Assembly: GCA_030068145.1 (NCBI GenBank)
Contig: JAPJBO010000112.1
Coordinates: 1-64,000 of the forward strand
Length of the DNA stretch: 64,000 nt
DNA from: Diplonema papillatum
Taxonomy: Eukaryota > Euglenozoa > Diplonemea > Diplonemida > Diplonemidae
Direction of reading: 5' to 3'
Part shown: positions 46,201-55,200 of the stretch, piece by piece
Position numbering within the stretch: position 1 is the stretch's first letter
Layout: each line of letters begins with the position of its first letter
Notes under the pieces: model-generated
Told to the model about the DNA's origin: nothing
Seen by the model: only the letters and a program-made list of their open reading frames with translations
Databases searched by the model: none
Made by a program: the position numbers and the translations under genes

Positions 46201-49200
46201 GGTTTCGTGGACCGGTGCATTGCCCACAAAGGCCGTTGATGTCAGACTGCATTGCAATTTGTTGACCCAAATATGCACAAAATTCGAGCCAAAAATTGAC
46301 CCAAATATTGCTCAAAATGTTTGACTCAAAAGTAACCCGAAAATTTACCCAAAAGTTCGACCCAAGTTTTTGGAAAATCTGACCCAAAAATTCGGCCAAA
46401 AATAGTGACACAAGAAATTTGTCCAGAAATTATACCCAAGAAGCACCCCTGGCCGGATAAGCAACTATCGAAACATTGCTGGCCATATATGCAGTTTTCT
46501 GAAACATTGCTGGCCATATAAGCAATTTTGAAACATTGCTGGCCATATAAGCAATTTCCTGAAACATAGCTGGCCATATAAGCAATTCTGAAACATTGCT
46601 GGCCATATAAGCAACTTCTGAAACATTGCTGGCCATATAAGCAATTCTGAAACATTGCTGGCCATATAAGCAGCTTTCTGAAACATTGCTGGCCATATAA
46701 GCAATTTTGAAACATTGCTGGCCATATAAGCAATTTTGAAACCTTGCTGGCCATATAAGCAAGTTTCTGAAACATTGCTGGCCATATAAGCACTTTACGC
46801 CAAGAAATAATTGGGGTCCATCGGAGGAAAATGTCTATTTTTTACCGGACAAAGTATCAGTCATTTTGTCCCGAGGGCCCCGAGAAATTTTGGACCCAAT
46901 TTTTTGACCCAAATTTTGGACCCAAATTTTGGACCCAAATTTTGGACCCAAATTTTGGACCCAAATTTTGGACCCAAATTTTGGACCCAAATTTTGGACC
47001 CAAATTTTGGACCCAAATTTTGGACCTAAATTTTGGACGGAGCAGGTTTCACCACACCTGACAAGGTTCTTTTCTAGAATCAGGTGTCCATACCAGGGAA
47101 ATGAACAATAAAACCATCTCCAAAAAGCTCGCAACTTCCTGGCTTTTCACGCCGTAGCAGAACAGGGCATCACAGTTGTTGGGTGATGTTGGCGAGGGGT
47201 TCACCGGACACTTGAGAGCTTCGCTACTTCCAGGTTGCAAGCGAATCATAAGCCCACCTACCCCGCATATGGCCGTTGCGTCAGGGGGGGAGTCGTCAAC
47301 GGGCACCGCACCTTCCCAGCCTTTCGCTGCGTGCAACCCCGAAGCTCAGTGATCAACACTCGAAAACACCACAGTCCGCTCTCCGAGATCAGGAGCAAGA
47401 GCGGGAGAAGTTCGCACACGAGGTGAGGGAAGAGGTCAAGCGAACAGAGCGAGCAAGGATTCAAGCCGCGGCGTTGCAGGTACCCTCGCACCCCCCTGTT
47501 TTCTAGTTTCATTTCGCTCGTTCACTAGTTGCATTTCGTTCGAAGAATACTTGATGCTAGCATCACGTATGCACGGGAGGCAGTTGTCTAGCCATTCGTC
47601 GAACTTTAAGTCGAATATTACCCCCCCGTTCATACCGGAGCAGCATCGAAAGTTCCCATCGAAAAGCATCTAAACTTGGACGACGACTCCAGGCAGTAAC
47701 TTGTTCTTGGTCGTGGTTGATTCAGTGCAACGCTTGAGCACCGTGTGAGCGAGACTTGGAGCGCGACTCAAAACTGTGCGATTGCCGATCATGTCGGGTA
47801 CACCAGGAGTGCTTCAAACAGTTCATTGGCTAGTCTGTGTTCACGAGCGATGCCCGAGGCGAAACCCCTGGAGATGCGCACAACAGCAACAAGGTTTGAT
47901 GCCAGCATGAAACGCGCACTAAGCAATGCTGCCCCTATCACACGAGCACATACACACACAGCTACAAAAAGAGAATCAGAAGAAAACGAGCGAAATCGAG
48001 AAGAAGCTCAAAGCTGACGCCGCAGACGAGCGGGAGAAGCTCGAAGAGCGGATCCACGACCTGGAGATGGAAATCACGAATTTGCAGCACCAAATCAGCA
48101 GCGGGCACAGCCCCTCGGTATGTGAGACCAAAGCTCTCTACGCACCCGACCCGACCGAAACCACGCTCAAGAAGCGAGGTGAGAGCGACCTGACTCCATT
48201 TACGCATACTTTCCACAGAGATAATGAAAGACTTCGTCAGCCGCCCACAGCTAAGCGGCTTTTCCGTGTTTGATCCACGCTGGGAGTTTTTTGGCGACGT
48301 CGAAGAGTCCAAAGAAAAGGTTGCTCCTCTTGTGAACCACCTGAAAACAGCACGCGAAGGGTCATCCAACGATGGCTCCGGCGAGGAGGCCACAACGACG
48401 GCCGAAGCGCGCGATGTGCTGCGGCGTGCGCGGCGGCGACAGCGGGCGGCACTGCACCAGCCTCGGCTCGAACTGCGCCACCCACTCCCCGCGGCGGCGC
48501 TAACGCGTCCATCTGCTGTGACGTAGACACGGAGTGTACAAAGTGCGTTGCTCAGGGTAGTCGAAGGCCTGACATTCACCCTAATGCAACAAATTTACCT
48601 ACCTGAAAACAGCACAAGCTCTCTCCATGGATGTGTTCTTAGTCACTCCTGACAGTGCTGTGCTTGAGTACCGTGCGAGCGAGTCTTGGAACAGGACTCA
48701 ACACGGTGACTCAGGTCGCGCCTGCCGATCATGTCGTGTGCTTGCCATTCCAGGCGATGTTCCGCCTGTCCAACGACATTCAGCTGCCGCGGTTGGGTCG
48801 AACCTCTGCACTGCAAGATGAACCTCGAAGTCTTGTGCCAGATGGAATAATCTGGCAACCACCCACGCTCTATCTGTCCTCCAAGGAACGAGAGGAATCA
48901 GCAACTCCACACTTAGGTAAAACAACTAGTACATACTGACGGGAACATTTCTGGAACAACGGTTGCACATGAAGCGAAAAGTCCATCCATCCACAAATAG
49001 CGCTAGAAAGCCAACGAAAAAAGAGCTAGTACAGGAAGCCTCCTGCAGGGCTACCGTGAACGGATTGATTAGTGAAGGCTTCAGTGTACATTTGACCGTT
49101 CTCTAAAGGGTCAAATGTTCACTCACCCAAAATCAGCCAAAAACTTCATAATTATTTGACAAGCACCCACTCACCACGCGCACAGCGGATTCTGGAAGCG

Positions 49201-52200
49201 GATAACACGCCGATGCACGAGAAGCTCCGCGAGCTGCAATCAATCAACCACAAGGAAAAAGCGGAGCGAAGGCGGCTGCAGCTGAAGCTTCTCGACTACA
49301 CCGGGGCGGTCCGGGTCTATTGCCGGGTACGCCCGACACTCGACTCGGAAACCGGAGAGGGCGCTGCGGTAATTACAGGTGCGCGACCTTGTTTTTGCGT
49401 GTGTTATGAGGAATTCAACGACGGATAACACCTGAACGGCCAAAAAAAAGAGACAGCATCCCACACCGCGACCAAAGGGTCGACTCTCCAGGCGCTAGAG
49501 CGAATACCTGGGGCGGTGGATCTATTCCAAGCAATCGTACGCCGGGCGGTGATGCCGAACAGGATTCGGGTACAATGCAGGCTGTGCACGCGCGGCGTCC
49601 TGATGGAGACGACACAAACCACAACGCAGCCTCTAGTGTTCGGGAGGCCTACCCGCAAGGACTGCCCGGCTTAAAAGACTTGATGGAGGATTTCGCTCTA
49701 CGACGGCCGCTGGCGTTGAAGTTCGTTGCTGAGCGTGTTAAATCGACGTACGACGATCCGCTAACCAACCGCTGGACTGCTGCCATCTTGAATTACCTGC
49801 GTTGAGAGGGAGGGTCAGGCGGAGGGAGGGAGTTTTCTTTTCCTTTTATTTTTTCTGCAGCACCTGCTTTGTAAAGGGGGGGGGGTCGAATAATACCGTA
49901 AGCGGGTTTAATACGAAACGTGTAAATGTTTCTTAGCTACTTTTTTGGCCAAAGTGTTTCTTAATTAACACGTTTCGTACTAAAAACAAGGGGTCTGACG
50001 TACTTAGTGAAATTTGAAACCCCATGATGATCCCCCATTTTGGTTCCCGACAATCTTTGGTGTATCGAGCCTTTGAGCAGGAAAAACGTACCGCGGTCAG
50101 AGTATTAGCGACAAGACATCACGATGACAGCAATTGCAGAGCGTTCTGGCACTTGTGAATGAAGACGACAGGCGTGGGCGGGATCACCAACGGCTCTGGG
50201 ATGCAGTCTGTGAACTGCAGCGCCGCAAACAAGGAATGGTAACCGCAGCTCCAATCGTCTTGTTGACATCCTCGAGCGTCCGTCTCAATGAACCAAGAGT
50301 CGGTGTCGGCGGAAAAGACCGTTGCAAGGTGGCTGACTATCTTGCTTCCGCAAAAGTCAGAAAGCGAGCAAGATACAACGCATCTTCGGAGCGACCGGTC
50401 GGTTGTTACAAGCATCCAGTGCCAACCACGAGTTCCTGACACGCTAGTGTTTACGAAGGTGTTCATTAGGCGGGCACGCGTCAGTGATGACAGGGTAAGC
50501 CGGTCGTATGGAAGGGCAGCGCAAGCAAAGGCGGAGTTGTCCTTAAAGAAGGAGTAAAGCCTCTCCAGGTGATTGCCATCCAGCTTCTTCTCGTGCTCGC
50601 CAGCCCCAAGACTAGCATGAACCGCATCCACCTCCACAGCAACGCATTCATCGTTTGCCAGTTCTTCAAGCTCTTGGTCAAAATCAGCGAAGTCAGAATC
50701 GTTGATGCAATCTGCGCATTCACTCAGTACGAGACATTCATTGAAATTGCGAAGGAGTTCGGCGAGAACGTTGTCCCCGCAACCGGTGGCCTGGGGGCTG
50801 TCTTCAACGAAACCTTGGTCGGCTCCATCTCCTGTTGGATCGGAAACTTTCTCTTCCAGTAAATTTGCGTCACTCAACCCGGTCACCACGAAACTCGCCC
50901 GGATGCTCTCGGGTTTCACTTTCGACAACGCCGTCTTTAGCCACTTCAGATGTCGTCTACGCAGAGATTTTGCGCGGAGGTCGAGACGCGCCATCATCTT
51001 CAGCATCTCACCTTCCACAACAGACGTGTGTTCTTCAGCAGACACGGTGACAAGGGAAGCAAAATGAGCCCCGTCGAACAAGACAACCAGTGAGCTTTGC
51101 CGGCACCCGGACTTCAAGTGTTCAGCAGCAGAGAAGGTGCACGTTTCGTGCAAGCGCACTTTCACCCCAAATAGACGCAGCACTACTTCATTGAGAACGA
51201 GCGCGACTAATACATCAAGATGATGTTTTTCTTCAAATTCAGACGACGCGGGGGTCTTCGCAAATTCGGCTATCAATTCTACAATTGTCGCACGAGTCCT
51301 TGTGACGTTGGTGTCGCTTAATGCAGCGAGATCGGCTTCTGTGCACTTGCTGAGCAGTTGCTTAGCTGTTTCATGCGTTGGTTTATCGCTGGCCTCCTGA
51401 ACGCACTTTCCGCTGGCAGCCAGCCAGATGCTTTGATAGGCGAACCACCCACAAGCGTGCGCCTCTTGCTGTCTCCACCATTCCGGAGCGAAGTGCAGGT
51501 CGCCAGCTGCCCCTGCTGCTTCGGACAACGAGACCGTCATACTGCTACGCTCCCCGAGACTGTCGTAGAGGATGACACTGTGCTTCGTCTTTGAGTGCGC
51601 GACTTCACGAAAGAGCACGGGTGTGGGGACAACGGATACACTTTGAAGACGTTGGATGTCCTCAGCAGCGTCACCGTCGTTAACACTCTCCACGTCTTTT
51701 GTAGCCTTCTTATGCTTCTTGTCTTTCTTGTATTTTTTGTTCTTCATCAGGTTCTTCGCGTTCTTTGCATTTGCTTGTTTCATCAACTTGAGCACACTGT
51801 CGCTGTACCAAGTTGAGTACTCGTCCCGCAAGCTCCGCTTCAGAACACCGTTTAGACCAACATCCAACGGCTGCAACCTTCCTGTCCAGCCAGCCGGAAT
51901 GCAGACTGTTGCGATGCGATTGTGCACAAGTAGTTCCTTGATACTTTGTGTGTGCTGGGCAGAGAAACGATCGAGGATAAGGAGGCCCCACTCTGTCTCT
52001 CCTCTCCGTGTGTTCATCGCCGGCAGCAGCACGTCATTTACCCACACCTTCGTGGTTTGTTCGTTTGCCCATCTGTTAGGATTGGCGACAAAAGACCACC
52101 CGTCTGGTCTTTTTGCCTCCGGTGGAAGAACCCTGCTGGTTTTCCCGCCGTAGATCAACTGCGGGGGTAGCAGCTCCCCTGTTGCAAAGGCCGCAAACAG

Positions 52201-55200
52201 ACCTGTGATCGACCGTTTGTCGTTCAGGTTTGTTAGGGCCACTCGCTTGCTGCCCACCGGCGCGTAGGTCTTCTTGGGTGCTGGCAGGAGTTGCAACAGT
52301 GTGTGGTCGGCGTTTACTACCCTTTCTAAGGGGATGTCGTGGAGCTTCCTTGCACTCTGTACTTCTGCAACGAATTCTGCACGAGCTTCCAGGAAGGGTC
52401 GCGTTGTGGTGGCCACTGCTGTTGTTGCAGCTCTCATGGACCAGCCCAACCGTCGCATCCATGCACGCGCCCACTCCTTGTTCAGCGTGGTGGCGTCGTG
52501 AATGCGCTCGCTTTCATCACTAGCTTTCACCATGCCTCTAGCTGTTGCTGACACGGTTTGTGCCGTCACAGCGCCACCTGATGACCTAGCAGAGCGGATG
52601 ATGCTGAGCACCTTGTTTTCTTCTGTGGGTGACAGTGTGCACTTCCTCCCTCGTTTGACTTCCCGGAAATGGCTCTCGCTTTCCTCAACATGCAGCCCCA
52701 TCTTCCGCTTTGCTACGCGCTCTTGTATTGCTTCTTTGTATTCGGAAAAGGCTCGAGACGCCATGGTTTGGTTGAGCTGTTTCGTATGTCCTTGGAGAGG
52801 ACTGTTCCACCACTTGACAGTGTCTCGCACCCCCTTTTCTGCAACAATCTCAGCAATGCGTTCTTTCTCGTCAGCGTTCCACGTCGCTCTCGTTGTTTTC
52901 TTTGTCGGCAACTCCTTCGCGACTTCCTTTGCAACCGCATCACCTGCTACCTGTTGTGCTGAGCGGGCAAAGATTGTCGAATCTGCTTCGCATGGGGTGA
53001 AGGGCTGACGCGGGCGAAGAAATCGGTGCATTTTTTTGACTGGTTCAAATTTTCTGTCAATTTTTCTGCATCCTTTTTTTTATTGTCGAGCCCCAGTTTA
53101 CTCTAAGTACAAACCCCTTCAAAACCCCTATGGAAGTGCAGTTTTTAATACGAAACGTGTTAATGTTTCCTAGCTTCAGATCCGGGGTGTTTCTTAATTA
53201 AAACGTTTCGTATTAAAACCGTTTCGTACTATACACGTTTCATATTAAACCCGCTTACGGTAACAGTTATTTGACACACGTCTGGTTGTCTAAAAACACT
53301 ACTACTATTTGATCCTGCTACTGTCCGGCTACCTGGAACTTTTGTTTATTATTCGACAAATTGAATAGTAACACAGTGTTATTATTCGACCCCCCCCTTT
53401 AGGAAATACTTGAGGAGGCTGCCAGCTGCAAAAGATCAAAGGAGGTAAAAGTGCTGTAGCCCACACGAAACACAGGTGAATCTGGGTTTAGTGGCGGGCG
53501 TAAGCGTTCAACGAAAAAGACCCATTTTGTAGCTGTATTGTTTCTCCCCCTCTAGCCTCCTTCGAAGTAAGCACAAGGCAGCCTCCTTTTGGTTTCGGCA
53601 TAAAAAGGACCGGTTAGGACGCTAAGAGTGGGGGAGGACGCATATCAATAAAATGAAAGTATGACAAAGAGAGCGAAAGAGAAAATAAATAGCCGAAAGG
53701 GCGGCCATCATCTTGGACCCAAGCAAAGCTCCGGACGGGGGAGACCCTGCCTGAAGGAACCAACCACCCCCGGGTGGGCTAGTCTGACACGAGTTGTCAA
53801 CAGGAAAAAAAAAAAAAAAAAATCGGCCGTCCGGCAATGCAAGCAGAAGCGGGCCGCCTAGCGGCACGCGATGGGCTCTCTCTCCGTCAGTGGGGTAAAA
53901 CCAACCTGTCTGACGACGGTCTAAACCCAGCTCACGTTCCCTGTTAGTGGGTGAACAATCCATATCCCTTAGACAATTCTGCTTGTCTAGGTCAGGAAGA
54001 GCCGACATCGAAGCATCAAAAAGCATCGCTCTAAACGCTTGGCTGGGAAAGGGGAAAGGGGAGTCCAAACCGACAGAGGGAGAGGGAACCAGCCTGGATG
54101 TTTCCGTATTACGCCTGTCCAATTTCGTGAAGAGTGGAACTAGGAGGCATCGCGTATGTCAAATGGTGGAACTCGCTCAATCACGCTGGTCTGTCGGAGG
54201 CTCCGATGTGAACTGGAGATAATAATTCCGTTCATCCGGTCCTCTCAATCTCTAAGTGCTCTCGTAAAAGCATAGGCCACCCTCGCGTATATGTACGGTC
54301 ACAATCAGTCCCGGACATGGTTAGCCTATACTAATAATCGAAGTGTGCACCAAAGAAACAACCCACACCCACATTGCCCTCACGTGCTCTGAAAGAGCCC
54401 ATTTAGCAAAGACCGCCGGGGAGACCTTAAAAGCCCGGGATCTCAAGCGAACAATAACTCTAAAACGCGTCAGGGGACTCCACAAGGTTTCGCAACGGAG
54501 TGTCTCACCCGAAACGAGCAGCACCCTCTCACTTTTCTCAGCCCTCTCAACCCCCTCCTTACCGGAGCCTCTACGGTCAACCGGAGACTTTAGAACACCG
54601 ACCTTCTAATCCACAAATAATGCTAAAACGGACCTCACCGCGCAGCATTTTCCGAGGAAAATACGATATCCGTCACGAGCGATGGCGTGGGGACGTCATT
54701 CGAGCTGCACAGCGTGTTTCGCCCGACGAGCGACCAACAGGCCGTGTTCAACGAGCTGAAAGCCAGCGTCTCGTTGGTCTTCGACGGGTACCAGCAGAGC
54801 TTCGTGACCTTCGGCGCCGCCGGCACCGGCAAGTCACACACCGTGCATGGGACTGCCGACGATGGCGGGCTGCTTCCCGTATGTCCTCCATTTTGCAAAG
54901 AATTATCATTCTTCGCAGTCGGTCTGACTCAGACTGACTCGGACCGGAGTTTTTCGTACTTTTTTTGTATAAACACCTTCTTTGTAGTGCTTGAGGAGAC
55001 TGCCAGTTGCGATAGATCAAAGGAGGTAAATGTGCTGTAGCCCACACGAAACACAGGTAAATCTGGGTTTAGTGGCGGGCGTAAGCGTTCAACAAAAACA
55101 GAAAAAAGTCAGACGGCCGTCTGACTCGGACCGAGTCTGAAAGAAGTACAAAAAAAGTACGAAAAAAGTCAGACGAGCCGTCCGTTCATTTTTGTGGGAT

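Larger units (their letters stand above)
49874..53399. mobile_element. Element G split by the pogo transposon (middle shell)
   Basis: Begins AAGGGGGGGGGGTCGAATAA and ends TTATTCGACCCCCCCCTT, inverted termini, with TA on both sides (49872-49873 and 53400-53401) as a target-site duplication. Its body past the insertion (53263-53399) matches the reverse complement of 16723-16880. Confidence 0.8.
49860..53585 (+). mobile_element. Element A split by element G (outer shell of a transposon nest)
   Basis: The left piece GCACCTGCTTTGTA ends at 49873 and the right piece resumes at 53402 with GGAAATACTTGAGG, running to 53585. Rejoined, the junction matches the uninterrupted copy at 61524-61535. In kinesin intron 6. 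Confidence 0.85.

Noticed and set aside
46811..47061. Plus-strand frame reading FGPKFWTQILDPN repeats
   Set aside because: Translation of the 14-bp tandem repeat.
48756..48800. Extra kinesin exon (AMFRLSNDIQLPR)
   Set aside because: It has a good acceptor, but no donor gives a phase compatible with the neighbouring exons, and the gene closes in frame without it.
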